Assembly (NCBI GenBank): GCA_904398655.1
Contig: CAJFPF010000031.1
Span: 1-50,899, forward strand
Direction of reading: 5' to 3'
Length of the DNA stretch: 50,899 nt
DNA from: an uncultured Anaerotruncus sp.
GTDB taxonomy: Bacteria; Bacillota; Clostridia; Oscillospirales; Ruminococcaceae
Shown here in pieces: positions 8,762 through 17,221 of this stretch. The translations under genes and the position numbers were made by a program. The notes beneath the pieces are model-generated. The model saw only the letters and a program-made list of their open reading frames with translations, had not been told where the DNA came from and did not search any database. Each line of letters starts with the position of its first letter. Within the stretch, counting starts at the first letter, position 1.

Positions 8762-9487
8762 TCATTGATTGGCATAATTCCGATGTCCAAACATAGCTGT
8801 ACCAATTCGAACAATATTGGAACCATGTTTAATGGCCAAGCGATAGTCACCGGACATACCCATGGACAGGAAATCCATATTGATATTATCTAATTTTTCC
8901 CCACCAATGTCAACAAATAGTTTGTGCAAATCAGAAAAATACGCCTCCATCTCCCGCTCGCTTTCGCAAACGGGCGGGATCGCCATCAGGCCACGTACAT
9001 GGATTTGGTGAAACTGGGAAACCTCTCCCAAAAAATCCACCAAATTTTCTGGATCCACTCCGGATTTAGTCAGTTCACTGCCCACATTTACTTCCACAAG
9101 ACAGTCCATGACCTTTCCCAATTTGGCACACTGTTTATCAATCTCAGATGCCAGGTGGACACTATCTAGCGATTGGATCACGGTGACTTTATCTACAATT
9201 TGTCGCACTTTGTTGGTCTGTAGATGGCCAATAAAATGGATCTCTACCTGATCCTTATGATAGGCGTCATACTTTGCCAGCAATTCCTGAGCCTTGTTTT
9301 CTCCCAACAAATGGACCCCAGCCTCAATCGCCTGATTGACTCGCTCTGGCTCCACCGTTTTGGTCACCGCCATTAAACGAACAGAAGCTGGATCTCTTCC
9401 ACAGGCCGCACAGGTTTCTAAAATTTCTTTCTGGATACGAGCAACCTGTTGAGCTACCAAATTGTCATTGCAAGGGTTTGTTATCAT
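8762..9487 (-). CDS. yggS: YggS/YlmE family pyridoxal-phosphate homeostasis protein
   Basis: This is a single-domain PLP-binding protein of the alanine racemase fold, needed for vitamin B6 and amino-acid balance; no catalytic activity is established for the family. The PLP lysine is in MAVTKTVEPERV (about residue 40), with LGENKAQELL, HFIGHLQTNK, and the phosphate-binding end LSMGMSGDYRLAI visible. The start is the ATG after GAAGGAG; 241 residues results, close to the usual 225-235. It overlaps the upstream HlyD-like gene by 23 bp. In Bacillus (as ylmE) it also precedes sepF, so the location is expected. Confidence 0.93.
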   Translation of the reverse strand: MITNPCNDNLVAQQVARIQKEILETCAACGRDPASVRLMAVTKTVEPERVNQAIEAGVHLLGENKAQELLAKYDAYHKDQVEIHFIGHLQTNKVRQIVDKVTVIQSLDSVHLASEIDKQCAKLGKVMDCLVEVNVGSELTKSGVDPENLVDFLGEVSQFHQIHVRGLMAIPPVCESEREMEAYFSDLHKLFVDIGGEKLDNINMDFLSMGMSGDYRLAIKHGSNIVRIGTAMFGHRNYANQ

Positions 9488-10706
9488 AAAGCTGCGCTCC
9501 TTCCACAACAACTTCATCATACTGCTTTAGATTGGTCTCATAGCTTGGATCCATTAGATCCGTCTCTAAACAAAGTACAAAGTCGTTTCCCTCATAGAGC
9601 AGGGTTACTGGCTTAAACTGCATGACATCCCCTTGGACCACATATACACCGCGCTCAATTCCCTGATATTGGATGGCAGAACTACTAACCCGTAGTCCAC
9701 GAATGGAACGGAAATTCACTGTTGCCGGTGTGACTCTTAGATTCACCAGCTGCTCATTGATGTAATCGCTGCGAAAGAGAACAACCGCCTCTCCGGTATC
9801 GGGGTCTTTGTTAATCTGATAAACAAAGGCGTCCACTGGACCCATTCCACTTAAGTTAAAGTCCAAGGTCACCCAGGCCCCCTCCTGATAAAGGCCCACC
9901 TCTTCAGCAGGGACCAAAGCCGCGTAATACCAATTATGATCGGTCATCAATTTGCCCACATAAGGATTCTCCTCTGGGGATGGCTGCGGAGTATCTATTA
10001 ACTGTTGAAGATCCTCTGGGGTTAGCTCGTCCAATTTGGAAAAATCCACCGCTCCTTCAAAGCCATCGATCTTTCGAATAAAGTAGCCGGGTTTTGAAGA
10101 GGAGATAACTTCGGGCTCTCGAGAATTGCGGCCGGAGTAGTAGGACATTTCAGCTTCCAGCCGCTCAATTTCTCCATCGAAGTTCTTTTGCTTTCCGGTG
10201 GCGATCTCTTTCTTATTCATCAAAACCAAAAGATCATCCGCATCCTCAGAGATATTTTCCATCTGTCCAGCGTTGACCGCGTCAATAATGCTGCCCAGTT
10301 CTCCAAAAATTTGCTTGTTCAAAACATCTGTTTGCAAGTAGGCCGTTGTACCAGGATTTTGAGCTTCTTCCAACTGCTCTTTTTGTTTGGTCAATTCTCT
10401 TAGGCGGGCAGTGTTTTTTGCATCCTCCTCACTTCGATAAATCTCTGTGATGGGATAACCAATGGACACATTGTCCCCATCCTGGACCAAATAGACGGCC
10501 ACACCGTCATCTATGCGATCAGAGAGGACCTCTTCTTCCCTGAGAAGAAGTCCTCTAGTATTGGATGATTCTGAAACCACATAGCTATATACTGTTTCTG
10601 TTTTGTATCGTAAAGACAATGAGCGCCATACCTGGATCCCTCCATAAAACAATAGCCCTAAAATCAGGATGACCAGAAATAGGCGTTGCGCAACTGTACT
10701 TTTCAT
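9465..10706 (-). CDS. HlyD-like single-pass membrane protein in the division cluster
   Basis: This is a 413-residue protein with one N-terminal membrane span (about 8-26) and a long extracytoplasmic part. A split biotinyl-lipoyl-like fold is suggested by SSNTRGLLLREEEVL then AVYLVQDGDNVSIGYPITEI. A coiled coil of about residues 85-180 (TARLRELTKQKEQLEEAQN) follows, and a beta-rich C-terminus (ERGVYVVQGDVMQFKPVTLL) resembles the HlyD/membrane-fusion fold. No ABC or RND transporter lies beside it. It sits between hfq and yggS-sepF, which suggests an envelope or division-linked role. That role is inference. The ATG has only a weak ribosome site (GAGCC), and the hfq stop is 21 nt upstream, so translation may depend on reinitiation. 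Confidence 0.8.
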   Translation of the reverse strand: MKSTVAQRLFLVILILGLLFYGGIQVWRSLSLRYKTETVYSYVVSESSNTRGLLLREEEVLSDRIDDGVAVYLVQDGDNVSIGYPITEIYRSEEDAKNTARLRELTKQKEQLEEAQNPGTTAYLQTDVLNKQIFGELGSIIDAVNAGQMENISEDADDLLVLMNKKEIATGKQKNFDGEIERLEAEMSYYSGRNSREPEVISSSKPGYFIRKIDGFEGAVDFSKLDELTPEDLQQLIDTPQPSPEENPYVGKLMTDHNWYYAALVPAEEVGLYQEGAWVTLDFNLSGMGPVDAFVYQINKDPDTGEAVVLFRSDYINEQLVNLRVTPATVNFRSIRGLRVSSSAIQYQGIERGVYVVQGDVMQFKPVTLLYEGNDFVLCLETDLMDPSYETNLKQYDEVVVEGAQLYDNKPLQ

Positions 10707-10727
10707 AGCATCATGGCTCGGACGCGG

Positions 10728-10979
10728 TCAGCCTTCCAGACCGTTTTTGTCCAATTCAGACGGTTCAAGGATGCTCACTGGTCGGGAAGGGGTGATCGTA
10801 GAGATTGCATGTTTATAGACTAAATTTTGTCTTCCCTCACAGTCCAAAATCACAATGTAGGCGTCAAATCCCCGCACAATCCCCTTAAACTGGAATCCGT
10901 TGGTAAGATAGATGGTCACTGTAATTTTATCCCGGCGGGCCTGATTGAGAAAAACGTCCTGCAAGTTAATCTGTTTCAT
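10728..10979 (-). CDS. hfq: RNA chaperone Hfq
   Basis: Hfq forms an Sm-like hexameric ring that binds small RNAs and A-rich mRNA segments. Sm1 is visible as [21 protein letters not shown] and Sm2 as YKHAISTI, here with YKHA in place of the usual YKHAIS context intact. At 83 residues it has the short C-terminal tail usual in Firmicutes. AGGGAGG precedes the ATG by 5 nt. It follows miaA as in both Bacillus and E. coli, and has a candidate promoter of its own within the end of miaA. Confidence 0.96.
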   Translation of the reverse strand: MKQINLQDVFLNQARRDKITVTIYLTNGFQFKGIVRGFDAYIVILDCEGRQNLVYKHAISTITPSRPVSILEPSELDKNGLEG

Positions 10980-11044
10980 GAGTGCCTCCCTACGAAACTT
11001 GTTTGCATCTGTTTCTAGTTGAAAGGGTTGAAGATATTAGAATT

Positions 11045-11073
11045 ATTATATCACAAGAGCAACTCCTTGTGAA
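11045..11073 (-). promoter_or_regulatory. candidate hfq promoter within the 3' end of miaA
   Basis: TTCACA and TATAAT on the minus strand are 17 nt apart, about 65 nt upstream of the hfq ATG. The -35 lies inside the last codons of miaA. It would let hfq and the downstream division genes be transcribed apart from the mut genes. Confidence 0.5.
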
Positions 11074-11995
11074 TCACATTTTGGGCCATTTTGAGGAGAT
11101 CCTCCGGTTTTTCCGCTGCGTCCACCAGCAACCAATGAATTCTGGGATTTTTACGGAACCATGTCAACTGCCGTTTGGCATAATTACGTGTGGCCTGTTT
11201 CAACCGTAAAACGCAGGTCTCCAACGATTGTTCTCCCTCCAAAAAGGGCTGCAATTCCTTATATCCAATGGCTTGACAGGCGGTTCCCTGATAGCGCTGG
11301 TATACCCTACGCGCTTCCTCTACCAACCCGCTCCGAAGCATTTCATCCACTCGTCGGTCAATTCGCTCATAGAGGTGCGCACGATCCTCAAAACCAAGCC
11401 CTATAAAACAGGCTTGATACAATTGAGGCGTCATCCGCGATCTGCGTTGATGTTCACTCATGGGAATCCCTGTGAGTTGGTAGACTTCCAGCGCCCGAAT
11501 GACCCGGCCTTGGTTGTGGGGGTGCAACTGGTTGGCCAAAATAGGGTCCACTTTCGCTAGCATTTGATGCAGATGCTCTGCCCCTTGGTCTTTCCCAAGC
11601 TTTTGCAGCTCCAAGCGCAAAGATGGATCGCTGGCGATAGGTGAAAAATCTAAGTTATCCACCACTGCATCCACATAAAGGCCCGTTCCTCCGGCTAAGA
11701 TGGGAAGCTTTTCCCTCTGGTGAATTTGGGCAATTACCCGGTGCGCCAATTGGGAATACTCCGCCACGGAAAAGGACCTATTCGGTTCCAAAAAATCTAA
11801 AAGATGGTGTGGGATCCCTTGTCTTTCCTCTAAAGTAGGCTTGGCAGTAGCGATATCCATTTCACGATAGATCTGCATCGAATCTGCGGAAACCACTTCT
11901 CCCCCATAGTGTTTGGCCAGCTCCACAGCCAGCCAAGTTTTCCCAGAGGCGGTGGGACCAACCACAACAACCAATGGAATCTGTTTCTGTTCCAT
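11051..11995 (-). CDS. miaA: tRNA dimethylallyltransferase
   Basis: MiaA adds a dimethylallyl group to N6 of A37 in tRNAs reading UNN codons; MiaB, encoded at the head of this operon, then methylthiolates it. The P-loop GPTASGKT is near residue 17. The family motifs SADSMQIYREMDIATAKP and AGGTGLYVDAV are present, as is the C-terminal QATRNYAKRQLTWFRKN. The 314-residue length is standard. The ATG overlaps the mutL stop as TGATG and follows GGAAGG by 8 nt; a TTG one codon earlier is possible but unlikely. Confidence 0.96.
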   Translation of the reverse strand: MEQKQIPLVVVVGPTASGKTWLAVELAKHYGGEVVSADSMQIYREMDIATAKPTLEERQGIPHHLLDFLEPNRSFSVAEYSQLAHRVIAQIHQREKLPILAGGTGLYVDAVVDNLDFSPIASDPSLRLELQKLGKDQGAEHLHQMLAKVDPILANQLHPHNQGRVIRALEVYQLTGIPMSEHQRRSRMTPQLYQACFIGLGFEDRAHLYERIDRRVDEMLRSGLVEEARRVYQRYQGTACQAIGYKELQPFLEGEQSLETCVLRLKQATRNYAKRQLTWFRKNPRIHWLLVDAAEKPEDLLKMAQNVIHKELLL

Positions 11996-14034
11996 CAACC
12001 CAACCTTCCAAACTTCTTTTCAATTTCGTATTTACTCATACGGATGCATATCGGCCTGCCATGCGGACAGTGCTGCGCATCACCGTCTGTACGCAACATC
12101 TCAATTAATTCTTGTAGACTGGGAATGGGGGTGCTGTCATGGGCCTTGATCGCTGAACGGCAGGCGATGGTGTGATAGATCTCCTCAATCTGTTCCGGCA
12201 ATCCCTGCCCCCCGCCTCGAAGCAGCTTCTCCGCCAGCTCCACCACAATTGCGGAGAGATCAGCCTTTGCCAAAATGGGTGCTGATCCTCGAATCAGAAG
12301 ATCCACGCCCCCGAAGTCTTCCGCAGTAATCCCCGCTTGCTCCAATAGATCAAGATTTTCCACCAGAACGGCATGCTCCTCCTTGGAAAGCTGTACGGGG
12401 ATCGGTTGTAAAAGCATTTGACGCTCCTCACCAATGCCATGGGATTTGAGTTTATTGAAAAGCAATCTTTCGTGGGCGGCGTGTTTATCTACCAACAGGA
12501 GTTCATTTTCCTTCTCTAAAAGGATATAAGTTTCAAAAAGTTCCCCTATGATCCGCGTATTCTCGTAGGGGTCAACCTCTGTAGCTACAGATGCTGAAGA
12601 GTGGGCGCCCTCTGGTGTTGTGGATTGAGGCGCATGGGAAATAGAGAAGGCTGCGCTTTCGATTGGCTGTGACACCTGTTGGTCGGCAACTATAGAGGAG
12701 GATTTTTCTTGATAGAGCAGTTCCATAGGTGAGCTGCTTTCCAAGTGGGGAGTGGAAAATCCATGTTCTTTTGGAAGGATATCCAACTGCCTGGAGATAG
12801 AGGGCAGCGCCACGGGATGTTCCTGGGAGGATATGGATTCCAAATGGATCCCTGATGTTTGAGCAGCCGATTTTGGATTCCAATATGTCCCCCCTTTCTC
12901 CTGTGAACGCTCCTGCTGCGCTAAAATTTCCATCTCTCTTCGATATTCCTGGACATTAAGCCGCTGTTGTACCGGAGGCTTTGGATTAAGATGGGCCGCA
13001 AAGGGATTGTAATGCAGCTCCTCCGCCTTCAACTCGGGGGCCAACCGATGGGCTCCCAATGCAGTTTTACAACCGTAATAGACCAGATCGAAAATTTCTT
13101 TTTCAGCGGTAAAGCGAACCTCCAGTTTGGCCGGATGTACATTGACATCCACCACTTGAGGAGGGATCTGGAGGTTTAAAACACAGGAAGGAAACTTTCC
13201 CACCATCATGGCGTTCCGGTAACTCTCCTCCAGTGCAGCCATACAGGTCCTGGAACGGACAAACCGGTGGTTAATGAAGAAATTCTGAAGTGTACGAGAA
13301 CTCCGAGAAAAAGAAGGGGTTGTGATCACTCCTTCCAAATGCAGCCCGCCAACGGAATAGTCTACAGGAATGACATTTTCTGAAAATTCTCGCCCCAGTA
13401 CACAACGGACGGCAGAGATCAGTTTCCCGTCCCCTGGTGTTTGTAAACGCACCACCCCATCGCGAATAAACTTCATATGGATCTCCGGATTCCCCAAGGC
13501 AATCTTCTCCACAACTGCGGCAACGCTGTTTCCCTCGGAGATATCCTTTTTCAAAAATTTCATACGTGCGGGGGTGTTATAAAACACATCCCGTACCGTG
13601 ATGGTTGTACCCACTGGGCATCCGGCGTCCTCTAATTCCTCCTCCTCGCCGCCCGCAATCCGGTAATGGGTTCCCGCCTGTTCCTCTCTAGTACGGGTCA
13701 GCATCTCCACACGGCACATAGCGGCAATGGAGGCCAGCGCCTCGCCTCGAAACCCCATTGTAGCGATATCGTTTAAATCCTCTACCTGCCGCACCTTACT
13801 GGTGGCATGACGCAAAAAGGCGCTCCGAACGTCCGCCCGTTCAATGCCGCTTCCGTTGTCACTGACACGGATATAGCGAACGCCTCCTCCTTGAATTTCC
13901 ACAGTAATTGAGCTGGCTTTCGCATCTACCGCATTTTCCATAAGCTCTTTCACAATGGAGGAGGGGCGTTCCACCACCTCACCTGCGGCAATCAACTCAG
14001 CCACCTGTTTTTCTAATATGTTGATTTTTGGCAT
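11995..14034 (-). CDS. mutL: DNA mismatch repair protein MutL
   Basis: MutL couples mismatch recognition by MutS to strand incision. The N-terminal GHKL ATPase shows ELMENAVDA, SDNGSGI and TMGFRGEALASIAA. A long, variable linker (about residues 350-480) rich in Ser, Gln and Pro leads to the C-terminal dimer/endonuclease domain. The endonuclease metal motif reads DKHAAHERLLFN, where Q of DQHA is K and the distal Glu position is Asn; ACRSAIKA and CPHGRPI are intact. This fits a methyl-independent nicking MutL with a slightly altered motif. Length is 679 residues. AGGAGG stands about 7 nt upstream of the ATG. The gene is 26 nt after mutS. Confidence 0.96.
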   Translation of the reverse strand: MPKINILEKQVAELIAAGEVVERPSSIVKELMENAVDAKASSITVEIQGGGVRYIRVSDNGSGIERADVRSAFLRHATSKVRQVEDLNDIATMGFRGEALASIAAMCRVEMLTRTREEQAGTHYRIAGGEEEELEDAGCPVGTTITVRDVFYNTPARMKFLKKDISEGNSVAAVVEKIALGNPEIHMKFIRDGVVRLQTPGDGKLISAVRCVLGREFSENVIPVDYSVGGLHLEGVITTPSFSRSSRTLQNFFINHRFVRSRTCMAALEESYRNAMMVGKFPSCVLNLQIPPQVVDVNVHPAKLEVRFTAEKEIFDLVYYGCKTALGAHRLAPELKAEELHYNPFAAHLNPKPPVQQRLNVQEYRREMEILAQQERSQEKGGTYWNPKSAAQTSGIHLESISSQEHPVALPSISRQLDILPKEHGFSTPHLESSSPMELLYQEKSSSIVADQQVSQPIESAAFSISHAPQSTTPEGAHSSASVATEVDPYENTRIIGELFETYILLEKENELLLVDKHAAHERLLFNKLKSHGIGEERQMLLQPIPVQLSKEEHAVLVENLDLLEQAGITAEDFGGVDLLIRGSAPILAKADLSAIVVELAEKLLRGGGQGLPEQIEEIYHTIACRSAIKAHDSTPIPSLQELIEMLRTDGDAQHCPHGRPICIRMSKYEIEKKFGRLG

Positions 14035-14060
14035 TTGGCCCTCCTGCCCCTCTTTCGACG

Positions 14061-16679
14061 CTACGGTTTTATGAGTCCCTTCAATTCATAGAGTTTATTT
14101 AGCGCCTCAATCGGCGTCAAGGTGTTGAGGTCCAATTGACGTAGAGCCGCCTCTACTTCGGAAGGAATTACAGTGGCAAAGGTCATCTGAGGCTCTTCTG
14201 TACGCTCTTGTGGTTTCTTTTTTCTAGGTGTTTCCGACTGCTTTCCGCTCTCCAACTGCTCTAGAACCTGACGCGCCCGTTTGATCACCCAGTCGGGCAC
14301 CCCCGCCAATTTAGAGACCTCTATTCCATAACTGTCATCCGCACCTCCTGGGACAATCCGACGCAGGAAGGTCAGTTCATCCCCCCGTTTTTTGCAGGCA
14401 ACGTTGTAGTTTTTGACGGAAGGGAGCTCCTCCTCTAGTTGGGTCAACTCATGATAATGGGTGGCAAAGAGCGTTTTTGCTCCCAATTTTCGTTTATCTG
14501 CGATATATTCCAACACCGCACGAGCGATGCTCATGCCGTCAAAGGTGGAGGTGCCACGTCCGATTTCATCCAGAATCAAAAGGCTTTTGGAGCTGGCATC
14601 CCGCAGGATCTGAGCCACCTCTGTCATCTCCACCATAAAAGTGGATTGTCCAGAAGCCAAATCATCTGAGGCCCCCACTCGGGTATAGATTCCATCCACG
14701 ACCCCGATCTGGGCGGAGGCGGCAGGCACAAAGGAGCCAATTTGTGCCATAAGGACAATCAAAGCGGTTTGACGCATATAGGTAGACTTCCCCGCCATAT
14801 TAGGCCCTGTGATAATCGCAATTTGATTGGCTCTATTATCTAGAATTGTGTCGTTGGCCACAAAAGGAGCTCCGTTCATCAACTGCTCTACCACCGGATG
14901 ACGTCCCTCCCGAATCACAATCTCGTCCGATTGGGTAACGTCCGGACGGCAATAGTGGTTGTTCACCGCCACTTGAGCCAGGGAGCAGTAGACGTCCAAC
15001 CGCGCGACCGCCTGTGCTGTAGATTGAATCCGGTGTAGCTGACCGGAAAGCCTGGCCCGTACCTCCTCAAATAGCTTTTGTTCTAGATAAAGGATCCTCT
15101 CTCCCGCGGTGAGAATTTTTTCCTCCAATTCTTTTAATTCCTGGGTGATATACCGTTCACAGTTGGTGAGGGTCTGTTTTCGGATATAAGTATCTGGTAC
15201 CAAATCCAAATTGGATTTGGTAATCTCTATGTAGTAGCCAAAAACCCGATTATACCCAATTTTCAAATTTTTGATTCCGGTTTTTTCCTTCTCCCGATTT
15301 TCAATTTCCAGCAGGATCTGTTTGGTGCCGTGTACCAACTGGCGCAGGCCGTCCAGCTCCTCTGAATATCCCCCCTTGATGACGCCGCCATCCTTTAGGA
15401 CCGCCGGGGGATCCTCTTCAATCGCCCGCTCGATCAGATCCCTCACATCCTCTAAGGGATCAATTTCCCGGTAAATCTCTCGAAGATAGGTGCTGTTCGC
15501 TTGAGCGAGCCGCTGTTTCAAGTGAGGCATCTGTCTACAGGCCGACTCTAGAGATTTAAACTCCCGTGGAGTGGCGCTGCCATAAATCACTCGGGTCATC
15601 ATCCGTTCCAGGTCAAAAATCCCAGCCAACATCTCTATGAGATCACAGCGGAGCATCGTATCCTCTACCAACTCCTCCACTGCGTTCAACCGCTTTTGAA
15701 TTAGGGCAGGATTCACCAAGGGTTTATCCAAATAGCTGCGCAAAAGGCGCTTGCCCATAGCAGTCTTGCTGTGATCCAACACCCAGAGCAAAGTCCCCCG
15801 CTTCTCCCCTGTGCGCATCGTCTGGGTGATTTCCAAATTGCGGCGGGCGGTAAGGTCCAATGTCATAAATTGCTGAGCGTCTACACAGCATACCTCGGTG
15901 ATCCGTTCTAGCCCTTTTTTCTGTGTTTCATGCAGGTATTGGAGCAAAGCCCCCAACGCTCGGACGGAGAGCTGCCGGTTTTGGAGCCCCAGCTCCTCCA
16001 AAGATTTGCCAAATTGCTGCTCAGTCAGATTCTGTGCGTTTTCCAGAGAAAAGTTCTCTTGATCCCGCAAATCCGCTACACAGTGGAGACGCACTTTGAG
16101 AAACTCCTTCAGCTCACGATAATCCAACGCCGCGTCGTTGAAAATTACCTCACTGGGGGCATACCGCCCCAATTCATTGAGCAGCTCATGGAATTGGGAC
16201 GGTAAAAATTGAGAGGTGAACAGTTCTCCTGTAGAAATATCTGCGGAGCAAAGGGCGAACCCCTCTGCCCCACAGTAGATACAGGAGATATAGTTGTTGC
16301 TGTCCTCTGTCAACATATTGCTTTCAATCAAAGTACCCGGCGTCACCACGCGGATAACGCTGCGCTTTACAACGCCCTTGGCATCCGCTGGATTTTCCAT
16401 CTGTTCACAGATGGCTACCTTGAACCCCTTTTTAATCAACCGGGCAATGTAGACCTCCGCCGCATGATATGGCACTCCACACATGGGGGCCCGCTCCTCA
16501 AGCCCGCAATCACGCCCGGTGAGCGTGAGCTCCAATTCTCGCGAGGCCAGAATCGCGTCATCAAAAAACATCTCATAGAAGTCGCCAAGCCGGAAAAACA
16601 GGATATGATCCTTATGTTGGTTTTTGACCGCAAAATATTGCTGCATCATAGGGGACAACTTTTCCATATCGAGTTCCAT
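14061..16679 (-). CDS. mutS: DNA mismatch repair protein MutS
   Basis: MutS recognises mismatches and small loops. The mismatch-reading Phe-x-Glu is present as FYE in RLGDFYEMFFDDA near residue 37. The ATPase domain contains Walker A GPNMAGKSTY near residue 623, LASGQSTFMVEM, Walker B LLILDEIGRGTST, and ATHYHEL. The 872 residues match MutS1. The C-terminus ends in a helical segment (LRQLDLNTLTPIEALNKLYE), the usual tetramer/beta-clamp region. GGAGG lies 8 nt before the ATG. Upstream, within the gap to ylbF, is a 50-bp near-perfect palindrome that would fold in the mRNA about two dozen nucleotides before this start. Confidence 0.97.
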   Translation of the reverse strand: MELDMEKLSPMMQQYFAVKNQHKDHILFFRLGDFYEMFFDDAILASRELELTLTGRDCGLEERAPMCGVPYHAAEVYIARLIKKGFKVAICEQMENPADAKGVVKRSVIRVVTPGTLIESNMLTEDSNNYISCIYCGAEGFALCSADISTGELFTSQFLPSQFHELLNELGRYAPSEVIFNDAALDYRELKEFLKVRLHCVADLRDQENFSLENAQNLTEQQFGKSLEELGLQNRQLSVRALGALLQYLHETQKKGLERITEVCCVDAQQFMTLDLTARRNLEITQTMRTGEKRGTLLWVLDHSKTAMGKRLLRSYLDKPLVNPALIQKRLNAVEELVEDTMLRCDLIEMLAGIFDLERMMTRVIYGSATPREFKSLESACRQMPHLKQRLAQANSTYLREIYREIDPLEDVRDLIERAIEEDPPAVLKDGGVIKGGYSEELDGLRQLVHGTKQILLEIENREKEKTGIKNLKIGYNRVFGYYIEITKSNLDLVPDTYIRKQTLTNCERYITQELKELEEKILTAGERILYLEQKLFEEVRARLSGQLHRIQSTAQAVARLDVYCSLAQVAVNNHYCRPDVTQSDEIVIREGRHPVVEQLMNGAPFVANDTILDNRANQIAIITGPNMAGKSTYMRQTALIVLMAQIGSFVPAASAQIGVVDGIYTRVGASDDLASGQSTFMVEMTEVAQILRDASSKSLLILDEIGRGTSTFDGMSIARAVLEYIADKRKLGAKTLFATHYHELTQLEEELPSVKNYNVACKKRGDELTFLRRIVPGGADDSYGIEVSKLAGVPDWVIKRARQVLEQLESGKQSETPRKKKPQERTEEPQMTFATVIPSEVEAALRQLDLNTLTPIEALNKLYELKGLIKP

Positions 16680-16702
16680 TTCAGCAACCTCCAGGTGTGA
16701 GA

Positions 16703-16752
16703 GGCGTCTCTATTGGAGTGCTAGAAATTTCTAGTACTCCAATAGAGACGCC
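16703..16752. repeat. 50-bp near-perfect palindrome between ylbF and mutS
   Basis: The two 25-nt halves are complementary except at one position (G at 16720 opposite T at 16735), with the centre in AAATTT and no loop to speak of. It is not followed by a T run on either strand, so it is not an ordinary terminator. It could be an mRNA stem, a protein-binding site, or a small dispersed repeat. Confidence 0.85.
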
Positions 16753-16780
16753 CAATAAAGTGAAACTACCGATCTCTTAC

Positions 16781-17185
16781 TCAGTGGCATCCAGAACAGG
16801 AAGAGCAACTGCCGCTGCATCCAGACTGAAGTTCGATGAGCTCTGGATCTTCTCCATTGATGCTCCCTCTCAAAATCTGCATCACGTACTCCACCAGCTC
16901 GTCCAACTCATTCTTGGCTGCGTTATAGGCCGCCATATTTTCGTTTGCCATAATTTTGCTGTAGATCTCCCGGACCTCATTGTTAATCGCATTGATCCGA
17001 TCCTGATCCTTCTCTTCTCGATTTAACTCGGCGTTCAGGTCAATCCGTTTTAAGTTAAATTGGCCAATCAGCTCCTGAAGCTGCGGATCCGCATCACTTG
17101 TCTGCTGTTGCGCCATCATACGGATAAAACGCTCATCCTGTTGAATCGCCTTTCCCAGCTCTCTTGCCATTGCAATTGCGTCCAT
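16781..17185 (-). CDS. YlbF/YmcA (Ric) family protein with a Cys-rich tail
   Basis: This is an all-helical protein of the Com_YlbF family. In Bacillus, YmcA, YlbF and YaaT (RicA, RicF, RicT) form an Fe-S complex that affects RNase Y-dependent mRNA maturation, sporulation, competence and biofilm formation. Residues 1-115 give the helical domain (AREL, QFNLKRIDLNAELNREEKDQ, AAYNAAKNELDELV). The last dozen residues are CSGSCSSCSGCH, four cysteines that could ligate a [4Fe-4S] cluster. Length is 134. It lies between miaB and mutS, as ymcA does between miaB and the mut genes in Bacillus, which favours the RicA/RicF assignment. AGGAGG is 7 nt before the ATG. Which Ric subunit it corresponds to is uncertain. 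Confidence 0.85.
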   Translation of the reverse strand: MDAIAMARELGKAIQQDERFIRMMAQQQTSDADPQLQELIGQFNLKRIDLNAELNREEKDQDRINAINNEVREIYSKIMANENMAAYNAAKNELDELVEYVMQILRGSINGEDPELIELQSGCSGSCSSCSGCH

Positions 17186-17221
17186 AAATTCATCCTCCTA
17201 TTTGAAAATCCCCCAGGGGAG

